From Piezodorus guildinii (Eukaryota > Arthropoda > Insecta > Hemiptera > Pentatomidae): 64,000 nt of DNA. Position 1 is the first letter of the stretch. The number at the start of each line of letters is the position of its first letter. Location: contig CM041298.1 in the NCBI GenBank assembly GCA_023052935.1, positions 19,936,871 to 20,000,870 of the forward strand, read 5' to 3'. Shown here piece after piece: positions 21,815 through 33,310 of the stretch. The translations under genes and the position numbers were made by a program. The notes under the pieces were generated by a model that saw only the letters and a list, made by a program, of their open reading frames with translations, was not told the DNA's origin and searched no databases.

Positions 21815-22512
21815 TGCTTTTTTGCTTTTTAATATAAATCTTTACTTTTTAAGATTTGTGTTCGGCACCTCGAGACGGTCTCATGTATCCCACCTCTACG
21901 ACGAGTTAAAGTGGTTAACCCCAAACCTTCGAAGACAATATTTACTTGGATCATTCCTTTATCAAATCATTAACTCCCACCACTCATTTTACGTCTACAG
22001 CCTTCTGGTATTTAAATCCTCAACCCATCACCAGGAAACAAGATCCCGTCTGTCTGACCTCCAAACTCCTTTCCACAGAACCAAAAAATACGATTGCTCC
22101 TTTTTAGCCCGTTCCACTGCCTTATGGAATACTCTCCCTTCAAACATCCGACATGCTCCTTCCCTACCATCATTCAAATCCCTCCTCTTTCAATATTTAC
22201 TTTCTCTCCAGTCCGATGTAAGCTAATTTTTAATTCTTATTATGCCTATTTATGTGAGGTGATTTGTTTATATACTTTAATGAGATGTAAAAGATATATT
22301 TTAGGTTGATTCTTATTTATTTATTTTTAAATATGTACATAGAGATGTCACAATGACCTTTTATTTTTTTATTTTTTTTTTTGTTATTTAAATGTAGTTA
22401 TATATTGTTTTAGGCCAGATATAAATTATTATTTTGACCATTAATGTTATTCTGAAGGGACATTGTCCCAGAATAAAGTTTATTTTCTATTTCTATTTCT
22501 ATATATATATTC
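21815..22512 (+). pseudogene. CR1-like LINE, 3' fragment with terminal hairpin and (TATTTC)n tail
   Basis: The ORF at 21822-22226 encodes the C-terminal region of a CR1-group RT: RFVFGTSRRSHVSHLYDELK, RRQYLLGSFLYQIINSHHS, ETRSRLSDLQTPFHRTK and ARSTALWNTLPSNIRHAPSL, ending at its natural stop. The catalytic domain is missing. About 230 bp of 3' UTR ends with AAGGGACATTGTCCC, AATAAA and a TATTTC microsatellite. This is the best-preserved C-terminus of the family in the window. Confidence 0.8.
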
Positions 22513-22529
22513 TATTCATTGCCCCAGAA

Positions 22530-23930
22530 GGTGGCAGATTGTATTATCTCGTAATAAATAATAAAAAAAATATATATATTAGCACTTCAAATTTCTCTGT
22601 GAAATTCTCCAAAGTGGATTTAGTCCCTTTTATAAATTAAATTCTCAATGGTAGACTATATAAATATTTAAGATTGGTATTTGATGACCTCACTATAAAC
22701 TAATATATTTTAATATTTTACAGGTAAATAATGCTACAAATACCACCCGTGGGAAACCTTAGAAATAAAATTATTCCCTTCATTACTGGTTATTTGGTAA
22801 GTTGACTCAATTTCACAGAATGGTTTCCTATTCATCGGCAGGGCTTCTTCATTCAACAGCTAACTTTGCTTTTCCGCTCATGCTGGAAAGTCTTCTGTAG
22901 GCTTTGAAAACGGTTTTTTTTTTCCTTTCATGTAAGATTTATATTATACGGTGGCATTTACCTTGTTCATTAACGATTCATTTTTTAAAAACAATCATTA
23001 TTTTTTATGGTACTATTTAAAAAAAACGCCGAAAATTATCACACAATAGTTTATTATTTCCAAATAACTATATTAGACTATAGCTGTTTATAAAGCTGCG
23101 GATAGGCAATTAAGTAATATGAAATGCAATAAATAATTCAAAGGATAATGTCATAACACATAACATTTTGTATAAAATTTATATTTTTTATGAAATAACA
23201 CTAAAATCAAAAACTTTTTTGTTTTTATTAATTTAATTATTAGGAGAAACGTATTTTTTTTCGGGTTCTACGCATCTTAAAACGTAAGCTCACAAATTTT
23301 CAAGTAGAGTACTTATACTTAATAAGTATAAAAATAAAACAAGTATATTTTTGTTGGTCGATTACAAAGTTTCATTATTGAAAATAATAAACTATAAGTA
23401 TTTATACTTGGCTGAGTTACAATTTCCTATTCTTTTCTTTTATTTTGATTTTTAATTAATAAAATTTAATGATTCAAGAACACCTTGAATTTTTTCTCTA
23501 TCATCGATAATGACCGAGTAATCAGCAAGTCAGTGACATCTATTATAAGATGTGGCTTGACCATCTAAGTATTTTTCTCTTTTTCTTCTCTTTGATCATC
23601 TCCGCTTTGTCTTGATCTCAGAAGACTTTTCTCCATCTTCAAAAATAACCGATTTTTTTGTGGAATTACATTTATTATAATTTTTGATTTCAATATACAG
23701 ATCAACTTTTTTTCTTTTTTACTCGCACTTTACTGATTCTAAAACACTGTACATCTTTTTCTCTATCTTCAAAAATAACTGAGTTATGGGTGTTCACGCC
23801 ATATGTTATAAAAAAGGAAAACTGTATAATTTAAACCGTATAAATTCTTGATATTTATCAATAGATCATTTTTGTATTATTCTTTATTTTTTATCTGTTT
23901 TAAAAATATTTATTATAAATATAATTAAAA
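22530..23930. other. AT-rich DNA with decayed satellite-related segments
   Basis: No gene seen. Segment 22990-23150 is a diverged direct repeat of 25100-25262 (both contain GATAGGCAATTAAG and AATAAATAATTCAAAGGATA). GTCGATTACAAAGTTTCATT near 23357 recurs near 29572. Motifs such as ATTAGGAGAAACG (about 23240) and AAAATAACTGAG (about 23768) are from the 288-bp satellite. Confidence 0.5.
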
Positions 23931-23939
23931 GTTTTGAGT

Positions 23940-25085
23940 AGAAGAGAAAGAAAAAGAAGACGATCGTTTTCAATTGTTTTTTGACTGCCTCGTGGCCAGT
24001 CGAGTCTTAAGCTAGCGTCTGAGCGGTGAAGATGTGCCGTATATAGACCCAAGATTCCTCTCAACGTTTGAACGTTTGGAAACGAATTTCTTCATCTTCT
24101 CATCGTTCCCCTTGGAACTTGGAAGAGCCGCCTTGCGGTCATTTTCAACACCCAAGAGAACTTCGTCCAAGCCGCCCTGCGGTAATTTTCTTAAATACTC
24201 AAGACGACTTCGATCAAGCCGCCCCGCGGTCGTTTTCTTCAACACTCAACTGGACATCTTTACGTGAATATAACCTATCTTTATCCATTAATGGAACATT
24301 TAATTTCTTAATTCTTATTCAAGAAGATCTTTAATTTGATAACTTTTTTTTTTTTTTACATCTTTAAGCATTAATTAAGTTAAGTTTGTTTCTCTTTTTT
24401 ACAATATTTTAATTAGGTTATTTGTTCCTACATTTTCTTAAGCTGTTTAATTATAATTAGGTTAATTTTTTTCTTATATAAATTTATTAGGTTAATTTGT
24501 TTCTTATCATCCTTATATGTATTTCAGTGTATTAAATGTATTGTGATTCGTCGATTGCTGAGCTGTCGTTATAGTTTTTTGCTAAGCGTAAGTTCATATA
24601 AGTTTAAGTAGTTTTTCAATTGATTTTAACAACCGAGGTTATTGTAAGGTGTGTGTTTCGCACTACATTTCCCAACTTCTCTTTCAAATTTATGATCTCT
24701 TGCTCTTATTTTGTTTTGTTTATTTTTTCTTTTTAATTTACCACCCTCAACCTAAGTATACCACTCTCTAGCACCCTTCACTCTGTTAAGTAATTGGAAA
24801 AAGTGTTAATATAGCATTTCTCCCCGACTCTTCCAAAACGAGGTGAAGCTCCTGCTGCTCTGGAGAATTTCTCCAGGACCCGCTTCTTCGCTAATTGAAG
24901 CCGGTGAAGAAGATATTAGGCTCCCTCCGCTTTGACTCGGAATCTATTTAATTAACAATGGACCTTGCGATGGAGTAGTCCGTTGAAGAATCCGGAGAAA
25001 ATAAATACAATTGACCAGCTAATGGAGTTAGTGGTCTAATTAAGGGGGGTACTTGATGAGTATAATTAATAAAGATTTGAGTGGA
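23940..25085. other. GC-richer block inserted in satellite domain, unclassified
   Basis: Three imperfect repeats of ~50 bp at 24120-24245 contain GCCGCCTTGCGGTCATTTTC, GCCGCCCTGCGGTAATTTTC and GCCGCCCCGCGGTCGTTTTC. A related single unit occurs at 37925-37960. The open frames across it are repeat-driven and mutually overlapping. It may be part of an LTR element; I see no RT, integrase or protease. Confidence 0.35.
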
Positions 25086-25379
25086 CTCCAATTAATTTTG
25101 TGCCTTCTTTAGAGATAAATTTTTTAAACAAATGTTTTTGTTTTTGAAAAACGATTCAAATTATTACATAATGGTTTATTATTTTCAAATATTAATGTTA
25201 GGGTATAAATGTTTCTAAAGCTGTAGATAGGCAATTAAGGAATATGAAAAGCAATAAATAATTCAAAGGATATTGATATATCACTACTGCTGATTTCAAA
25301 ACCCTATATCGCTGCTAGTTTTTAACCAATTTCAATGATTTCTTTTTTATTTTGTAGGAAATTTAATTTTAGGAATAGT

Positions 25380-25524
25380 ACTAACTACTAAAATATTTTG
25401 TTATTTATTTATTTATCTTAAAAAATAACTGAGTTAAGGGCGTATATAGATGTCTTTTTTTTTTATACATTTATTAATTAGTCGAAACGGATTATTTGGG
25501 GGGCGTTTAGATAGACAAGATTTC
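25380..25524 (+). repeat. Partial 288-bp satellite unit, left of R870 insertion
   Basis: Contains TTAAAAAATAACTGAGTTAA, AATTAGTCGAAACGGAT and GGGCGTTTAGATAGACAAG, all matching the satellite monomer. Confidence 0.7.
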
Positions 25525-26432
25525 AATTTTTACTTTCACTTATTATATATAGTAAGGGGAAGTATTGCGATCGTGAAAACTTTCGAATTCCAGTTTTCAA
25601 CGGAAATACACGTTTTAGGGTCCCCTGAGTCCAAATAACCAAGTCCCGCAAAAAGGTCTGTGTGTGTGTGTGGTAACTCCCGGGCGGAAACGGTAAGTCC
25701 TATAAAACTGAAATTTCATATTTAAGAAAACTATACGCCCGAAGCGTGACAAAACTTTTTTCATCAAAATGAACTTACCAGAAGAGGCACTTTATACTAT
25801 GCATTTTGCACCTTTTTTCGATTTTCTCGTAAACGTTTCCGACGATTTTGATTAAACTCGCTATATCGATGTAAAATTTAATGGACTTTGATTTAAAGTA
25901 GGTTTTATTTTGATTAAAATGGTCTGACAGGGCTTAAATGCCGATATTTTAAATTTTCTTCCTTTAAAGTACCTTTAATTTTGTAAATTCAATAAAAATA
26001 ATTATATTATCTTGTTAAGGCTGATGAAAAGCAGGTAAATATATAAATTGAATAAATTCCATACCCAACTAAAGGAGAAAACAGAAAAAATATTTGTTTA
26101 ATGCAATTTTTCGTGTATGAACATAAGAGCGGTAATATACATGTATGATATACCATTGGAAAGCTAAAGATTTTATAAAAAATATTATCTCATACACAAG
26201 CTTTTGAATGTTAATAGATAGTGATAAAAAGCCGATAAAACTAATTAATTGTATTAGATAAAAATATAATAGATTTATTAATAAAACACATGTTTCTATA
26301 TAAATTCAATTTAATTTATTCTTTAACAGTTTCACGCATTTTTATCTCTAACTGCATTTAAAAATTCTTTCATTGGTTTTAAAAATGGAGGTAAGTGAAA
26401 GTCGTCTGTTGTCCGCACCAGATTTTTATTTA
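25525..26432 (+). repeat. R870 dispersed repeat, full-length, inserted in satellite
   Basis: Complete from TTTTTACTTTCACTT to CCGCACCAGATTTTT. The satellite monomer resumes on the right, so R870 entered the array. The 5' border sequence CAAGATTTCAATTTTT and 3' border CCAGATTTTTATTT do not give a clear duplication. Confidence 0.9.
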
Positions 26433-28559
26433 TGTTTTCCTGTTTATTGCGCTTTAATGATTCTAAAACTCTATACTCATTTTTCTCTATCTCCAAAAAT
26501 AACTGAGGAAATGTAATTCGCTACTTGCACTAACATCTAGAATAATTTGGTACATATGTATTTATCTTAAAAAATAACTAAATTAAGGACGTATTTATTG
26601 GTGAAATTTAAATTTTTTGTTTTGGTATTTATATACTTATTAATTAGGAGAAACGGATTTTTCAGGCAGCGTTTATATGGGAAAGATTTTAATTATTTTA
26701 TTTTCTCTTTCTTATAATTATTTGCGTTTTTTTTTTTGGTTCAAAAACACTAATAAACATTTTCTCTTTCTTCGAAAATAACTGAGGAAATGTAATTCGC
26801 TACTTGCACTAACATCTAAAATATTTTGGTATTTATTTATTTATCTTAAAAAATAACTAAATTAAGGGCGTATTTATAGGTGAAATATATTTTTTTTTTT
26901 TTTTGGGGGGGGGGTATTTATATACTTATTAATTAGGAGAAACGAATTTTTCAGGCAGCGTTTATATGGGAAGATTTTAATTATTTTATTTTCTCTTTCT
27001 TATAATTATTTGCGTTTTTTTTTTTGGTTCAAAAACACTAATAAACATTTTCTCTTTCTTCGAAAATAACTGAGGAAATGTAATTCGCTCTTTGCACTAA
27101 CATCTAAAATATTTTGGTATTTATTTATTTATCTTAAAAAATAACTAAATTAAGGGCGTATTTTAGGTGAAATATAATTTTTTTTTTTTGGGGGGGTATT
27201 TATATACTTATTAATTAGGAGAAACGAATTTTCAGGTAGCGTTTATATGGGCAAGATTTTAATTATTTTATTTTCTCTTTCTTATAATTATTTGCGTTTT
27301 TTTTTTTTGGTTCAAAACACTAATAAACATTTTCTCTTTCTTCGAAAATAACTGAGGAAATGTAATTCGCTACTTGCACTAACATCTAAAATATTTTGGT
27401 ATTTATTTATTTATCTTAAAAAATAACTAAATTAAGGGACGTATTTATTGGTAAAATTTTAAAATTTTTTTGTTTTGGTATTTATATACTTATTAATTAG
27501 GAGAAACGGATTTTCAGGCAGCGTTTATATGGGAAGATTTTAATTATTTTATTTTCTCTTTCTTATAATTATTTGCGTTTTTTTTTTTGGTTCAAGCACA
27601 CTAATAAACATTTTCTCTTTCTTCGAAAATAACTGAGGAAATGTAATTCGCTACTTTGCACTAACATCTAAAATATTTTGGTATTTATTTATTTATTTTA
27701 AAAAATAACTAAATTAAGGGCGTATTTATAGGTGAAATATATTTTTTTTTTTTTTTGGGGGGGGGGGGGTATTTATTATACTTATTAATTAGGAGAAACG
27801 AATTTTTCAGGTAGCGTTTATATGGGCAAGATTTTAATTATTTTATTTTCTCTTTCTTATAATTATTTGCGTTTTTTTTTTTTGGTTCAAAAACACTAAT
27901 AAACATTTTCTCTTTCTTCGAAAATAACTGAGGAAATGTAATTCGCTACTTTCACTAACATCTAAAATATTTTGGTATTTATTTATTTATCTTAAAAAAT
28001 AACTAAATTAAGGGACGTATTTATAGGTGAAATATATTTTTTTTTTTTGGGGGGGATATTTATATACTTATTAATTAGGAGAAACGAATTTTTCAGGTAG
28101 CGTTTATATGGGCAAGATTTTAATTATTTTCTTTTCTCTTCCTTATAATTATTTGCGTTTTTTTTTTTTTTTTTTTGGTTCAAAACACTAATAAACATTT
28201 TCTCTTTCTTCGAAAATAACTGAGGAAATGTAATTCGCTACTTTCACTAACATCTAAAATATTTTGGTATCTATTTATTTATCTTAAAAATAACTAAATT
28301 AAGGGCGTATTTATAGGTGAAATATAATTTTTTTTTTTTGGGGGGGTATTTATATACTTATTAATTAGGAGAAACGAATTTTTCAGGTAGCGTTTATATG
28401 GGCAAGATTTTAATTATTTTCTTTTCTCTTCCTTATAATTATTTGCGTTTTTTTTTTTTTTTTGGTTCAAAAACACTAATAAACATTTTCTCTTTCTTCG
28501 AAAATAACTGAGGAAATGTAATTTACTACTTTCACTAATATCTAAAATATTTTGGTATT
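26433..28559 (+). repeat. ~288-bp satellite array, about 8 units
   Basis: The marker GAGGAAATGTAATTCGC recurs at 26505, 26784, 27072, 27354, 27635, 27930, 28222 and (as GAGGAAATGTAATTTAC) 28510, giving periods of 279-295 bp. Each unit has a poly(T)-poly(G) junction (TTTTTTTTGGGGGGG) of variable length, then AGGAGAAACG and TATATGGGCAAGATTTTAAT. The units are far more alike than the flanking decayed monomers, which indicates recent homogenisation. Confidence 0.95.
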
Positions 28560-28561
28560 TA

Positions 28562-29460
28562 TTGGGTTGATGCAAAATTAATGCAGGTTTCCTCTATTGC
28601 AATATCTTAATTCCAATTGTGTAAACAAAGCTAATCCTAACATTGACCATTATTATACCAAAACAAACCTTATCTAATACCCTCTCTTTCACCATGAATT
28701 TGTTTAGTAAAATCGTTTTGTTCAGTGTGTTCAAAGGTCTTGAATCGAAAATGTCAAAGTGCGATTTTCGTCAAATTTATTTTTACGAATTTAAATTAGG
28801 GCGCAGCGCTGCGCAAACGGCTCGTAATATTAATGAAGTGTGGGGTCAGGGGGCTATTAATGAGTGCACGGTGCAGCGTTGGTTCCAGAAGTTTCGCAGA
28901 GGAGATTTCGACCTCGAAGACAAGGAAGGTCGGGGCCGTCATCTTGCTCTGGACAACGACCAGCTGAGGTCAAAAGTGGAAGAAGACCCAACCAAAACCA
29001 CACGAGAAATGGCGGCGGAACTCGGAACTCAAAAATTGCAACGTCTTTGCCCAGCATTGATGAATCGGAAGGGGCCGATCCTGCTCCACGATAACGCCAG
29101 ACCACACGTTGCACAACCAACGCTTCGACGACTGCACGAGTTGGGCTACGAAGTTCTCCAACATCCGCCTTATTCACCTGACCTCTCTCCTACAGACTTC
29201 CACTTTTTCAGGCATCTGGACAACTTTTTGAGGGAGAAAAATTTTCAAAACCAGGACGACATTGAAAATTCTTTTCGTGATTTCATTGAGTCCAGGGATT
29301 CGGATTTTTTTTCTGGTGGAATAAGAAAGCTTGTTGAACGTTGGCAAAAGTGCATTGATTCAGATGGAAATTATTTTGATTAAATATATATGGTTAAAGT
29401 AAAGATATGGCGTATTTACAATACCTACTAAAAACCTGCATTAATTTTGCATCAACCCAA
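28562..29460 (+). mobile_element. mariner element, internally deleted, with exact TIRs and TA duplication
   Basis: An 899-bp element inserted in the satellite. The terminal inverted repeats are 29 bp, identical at both ends, starting TTGGGTTGATGCAAAATTAA. The TA target is duplicated at 28560-28561 and 29461-29462. A full-length mariner is ~1.3 kb; about 400 bp are missing from the transposase gene. The ends are intact, so it could be mobilised in trans by a related transposase. Confidence 0.95.
28751..29383 (+). pseudogene. mariner transposase, in-frame internal deletion (210 aa)
   Basis: Encodes a DDD transposase that would cut and paste the element. Start taken at ATG 28751 (MSKCDFRQIYFYEF), the usual mariner N-terminus, although the frame is open from 28643. 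Residues 1-~95 are the paired helix-turn-helix DNA-binding region (AAQTARNINEVWGQG, TVQRWFQKFRRGDFDLED). After EMAAELG the sequence jumps to TQKLQRLCPALMNRKGPIL: ~135 residues with the first catalytic Asp are gone without breaking the frame. The second Asp (HDNARPH) and third (SPTDFHFF) remain with 34 residues between them, the mariner DD34D spacing. Full-length relatives have ~345 residues. It cannot be catalytic but keeps DNA-binding and dimerisation parts; similarity is to the irritans/cecropia (Hsmar1-like) group. Confidence 0.9.
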
Positions 29461-29462
29461 TA

Positions 29463-29510
29463 TTTATTTATCTTAAAAAATAACTAAATTAAGGGCGTAT
29501 TTATACATTT
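29463..29510 (+). repeat. Satellite remnant right of mariner
   Basis: TTATTTATCTTAAAAAATAACTAAATTAAG continues the monomer broken at 28559, confirming the insertion site. Confidence 0.85.
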
Positions 29511-29649
29511 AGTCGGCCTCCATATAAACAATAACCAGCTGATATCAACGTTTATATGTTAAGATTATCGTCGATTACAAAGTTTCATTATTGAAAATAA
29601 TAAACCAAATGGAAATTACAAATCGTAGGAAAAAAAGATAATTATGTTT

Positions 29650-30460
29650 TATTACTTTCACTTATATATATTATGAAATATATAGTAGTACGTTCACTTA
29701 ATATTTATGAAATATACAAGTAAGGGAAAGTTCTGCGATTATATAAATTTTTAATTATGAGGTTTTAAACGGAAATAAGCGTTTTAGGATCCCACTAAAT
29801 CCTGATCACTAACTTTTGCAAAAAGGCCCGTGTGTGTATGTGGTAAGTCTAGTCCGAAACCGAGAAATCTTACAAATTGAAATTAATTTTTTTGTTTAGA
29901 TCAAAATTTCAATTTTTTTTTTTGGTAAGATATAGAAAAGTTCAGAAACTATTTTAGTAGAAAACTACAATGGTAAAAAAAAAATTAACAACCAACGTGA
30001 TTAAAGGTTATTTGAATATCCAAATATATACACTTTTTAAAACATATTTATTCATTTAACTTAATGTTCCACTAACAGACATGTTCGTCTAAGCTTTCTT
30101 AAAAAATATATATAATAATGTTATTTTGCTAAGAAAAAAAAAGTTATAAAAAGGAAGGTATAAATATAAATTATTAGCAAAAACAGTAATTAATTTCTAA
30201 TATATAGATACGTATAGTTTAATTAGTTCTTGAGTGTTGGTTTCATTTTTAATCACTGGAATCAGTTAATCTAAAACTAAAAAAATATTTATAAATAATA
30301 TTAAACTATTAGTGATAGTCAATATTTTACTGGGTTACCTAAAAAATGGATAGAAGTTTTCTCCTTGCATGATATACCACGAAGGTATAATTTTAAATTT
30401 TCGTCTGAAAATATTTAAAAACAAAACATAATATAGTAGTTTCCGAACTGTAGTTACTTT
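29650..30460 (+). repeat. R870 copy, strongly diverged
   Basis: Recognisable from TTACTTTCACTTATATATAT, TTTTAAACGGAAATAAGCG, CAAAAAGGCCCGTGTGTGTA and GAAACCGAGAAATC; the 3' half is barely recognisable. An older insertion than the other copies. Confidence 0.55.
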
Positions 30461-30611
30461 CATTTATTTAATGTTATAGCATGGGTTATTTGTAAATATT
30501 TATATATATGAGAGGGAATCTTAAGGGAGTCGTCAATTCCAAAGTAGTCTCGGTATTAAAGTCCCTAAAACAACCACCTCAAGTTTAATCATTTTCCAAC
30601 ATTTCCTGTAG

Positions 30612-30830
30612 GCGATGGGCAAAAGAAAATTAGTTTATGTCGATAAAAAAGTGGAAAAAAAAATTAAAGATTGTGACAGAAATAAGATCGCAAAGTTCCG
30701 AAGGTAATTATATAGAGAGAAGAACGCATGCGTGGATCCCTGCCCTAGAATTCAGTCAGTTACCGACTGTTCCTCCTACCGTGTGTATCTCTACCGCATT
30801 CCGTCATCTAGACATCGCGAATCGAGGTGA
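30612..30830 (+). other. Candidate host exon(s), weak
   Basis: A GC-richer patch in very AT-rich DNA. A pyrimidine-rich tract ending TTTCCTGTAG precedes 30612. From ATG 30615 the frame reads MGKRKLVYVDKKVEKKIKDC then DRNKIAKFRR up to a donor-like AAG|GTAATT at 30703. A second block (30722-30825) reads RTHAWIPALEFSQLPTVPPT and onward to a donor-like CGAG|GTGAGA. The two blocks are in different frames. I recognise no protein family. This is only a splice-site and composition argument; chance is quite possible. Confidence 0.2.
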
Positions 30831-30834
30831 GATA

Positions 30835-31980
30835 TGCTTATTATGTATTTTTTCACCCAAAATACATTCAACATAAGGGTTTAGGTACGTTGTTCAAACG
30901 GAAGATAATCGAAAAAAAAAAATCAAGGTTGATATTTAAGAAAAAAAACGATAAAAAAGTAAAAAATGGAAAAATCATGCTTAAATAAAAACAACAGATT
31001 ATTAAGAAGAAATAAACGTTTTTTTATTTCAAAGTTTAATTTTTTTTTTAATTCTAATATATTCTAAAAATAGTTAAGTATTAATATCATAAGTATTACA
31101 ACAGTAAATTAATAATTCATATTTAATTCCATATTATTTTTTTTTTAGTCTATACTTATGAAACATGAAATATCGATAGTCCTGTCATTAGTATACTATC
31201 CAAGTCGACAATTTTAAATTATTAAAATTAAAATAAAAAATTTCAAATTTAAATAACTATTTTCTATTTGATTTGAAATGAATTGTGAAAATCTATGACG
31301 TAAAAACTTATTCTGACAATTTAAAAATAAAATAGTTTACTATTTTATGGCTTGTTTATATAATGTTTTTAATAATTAATAATAATGAAATATAGTCTCC
31401 TGCTCCTTATTATGCTATGATAAAGTAGATTTTACCAAATATGGTAGTTTGAAAATAAAGATAATAAATATTTTAAAAATTCATGATACATTGAGAAATT
31501 CATTTCGATAAATATTTTTATCTTATTTTAAACCGTTGTTAGGCATTTATCGTCAATAATAACACTGTTTCAAAAGTAATGAGTAATAGGTGAAAATGTT
31601 TCAAGTGGATAAGGGAACGAAAAATCTTCATCGAAGCTTAAGAAGCTATATTTTTATTGGTATTAAAAAATAAAGTAATATAAAAACTAATTTGAACCAC
31701 TTAACACATATCAAGAAATATTGATAGAAATATAATAAATATTGTATTTAAACAAAAAAATCAATCCAAATTTTCGTGGACGTATTTACTTTCAAATAAC
31801 CATAAATCATTTCTTGTGGTTTCTAAATTTCTGTAATTCATATAAAATATTAGAAAAATTTAACATAGGAATTGGTAGGAATTTTAAATCCTAGTAAAAA
31901 TAAAATGTTAACAGAGAATTTGGAAGTATACAACTTTAAAAAATCAGGAAAAATGTTTGTGTCCAATAAATTATTTTAGT
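30835..31980. other. AT-rich intergenic DNA
   Basis: No ORF, repeat family or RNA gene recognised. Confidence 0.4.
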
Positions 31981-31982
31981 CT

Positions 31983-32760
31983 TTTTTTTTTTTTTTTTAA
32001 TTTATCTACCGATATTATCAAAATTTTCAACAATTTTATCGAGTAAAATTACAATCTGTTCCAATTTGGAAATCAATAGTAGTGGTGAAAGATATCATAC
32101 ATACTACATTCATACAATATTTACACAGCATAAAATTACAATAAAATATAGACACAATAATAAGTCAAGAATTCACTTATACCTATATACACATACACCC
32201 ACTCATACATACATCACATTGAGTGGAGAATCTAGCCAGTGCTAGAACTCCAATATATTTACAAAAGGTCGCGGGGCCAGTGCCGTTTCAACCTTCTAGG
32301 TAGGTAGGTTGTATGGATGAGTGGAGCTGGATAGGGATTGAGCTAGAGGATTAGGATGATGAATGAGGTTCTGGTGGAATTTGAAAAATTTGGATGGAAT
32401 TAGGTCTGAAATAAATGGAACATTAAGGTCGTGGTGCAAGGTATAGTTGGAGACATAATAAGGAGCATTTGCTATTGTACGGAGGACTTTGGATTGAAAG
32501 GATTGAATGCGTTTGATGTTAGTACGTTTAGCTGTCCCCCACAGTTCAACTCCGTAGGTCCAAATGGGCTTCAGTATTGTCTTGTAGATTAATAATTTGT
32601 TGTCAACTGTAAGTTCAGATTTTCTGTTGAGTAGTCGGTATAACTGTCCGAATCGTCGGTTGAGTTCTTGTCTTTTAAGCCTTGTATGTGGGTTCCAAGT
32701 CAATCTTTTGTCTAACAGTAAGCCAAGATACCGGACTGTATCGGAGAGAGGAATTGATCA
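31983..32760 (-). pseudogene. Jockey-like LINE, 5'-truncated 3' fragment with poly(A)
   Basis: The ORF at 32296-32703 (minus) carries MTWNPHTRLKRQELNRRFGQ, KPIWTYGVELWGTAKRTNIK, FQSKVLRTIANAPYYVSNYT and HHDLNVPFISDLIPSKFF, the region between RT palm and C-terminus of the Jockey-like family. The frame is lost near the end (STHPYNLPT, where the intact copy reads LKRKWPRDLLV). The 3' UTR extends to a T run at 31983-31999 (poly(A) on the minus strand). It belongs to a subfamily (FGQLYRLLNRKSEL) different from the full-length copy (FRLLQHLLDK). Confidence 0.85.
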
Positions 32761-32764
32761 AAAT

Positions 32765-33180
32765 TTTATGTCATAAACTATGGCATCTAGTACTTTTTTT
32801 TATAAATAATGACAAAATCAATCGTAAATATATTGCATTCTTAAGTAATTTTTGATTTTTGAGTTGATTACAAGTTAATCTTAAAAATGATAATAGATGA
32901 TATGATAATAGAGAATGAGAATAATTTTAATGACAATTTTTCAATATATATTTTTTTTTTAAATTTGAAGATTCCAATTAATTTAAAAAATAACTTATTA
33001 TTAAATCATTCAATAAAATATTTGCCATATTTTGTCTTTATAAATTTAATTTTTAAACATTATTTATTAAGATAAATACATATTTATATTAATTTTCTTA
33101 AAGAAGCCAACATAAGTTTCATTAAATTATTTTACTCTAACTAACAATTTGTATATACCTATATTACTTTTTTTTTCTAC
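32765..33180. other. AT-rich DNA, nothing recognised
   Basis: Low-complexity A/T sequence; the open frame at 32887-33075 is compositional. Confidence 0.4.
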
Positions 33181-33184
33181 TTTT

Positions 33185-33310
33185 ATGTAATTCGACTTTA
33201 TCATTTTCTTTTGTAAATACTACATGAATGTGGTCTCATATCACTATTACTATTGTTCATTTTGAAACAAACTGTAATATATCGCATTAAATATCTATAA
33301 AAAAGAAAAC
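33185..33310 (+). repeat. Jockey-like 3' UTR remnant
   Basis: TACATGAATGTGGTCTCATA and TTGTTCATTTTG match the 3' UTR of the copy at 17773-18520 almost base for base. No coding part remains. Confidence 0.6.

Noticed and set aside
26433..28559. CRISPR array
   Set aside because: Periodic, but the units are nearly identical over ~288 bp with no unique spacers, in a eukaryotic context: satellite DNA.
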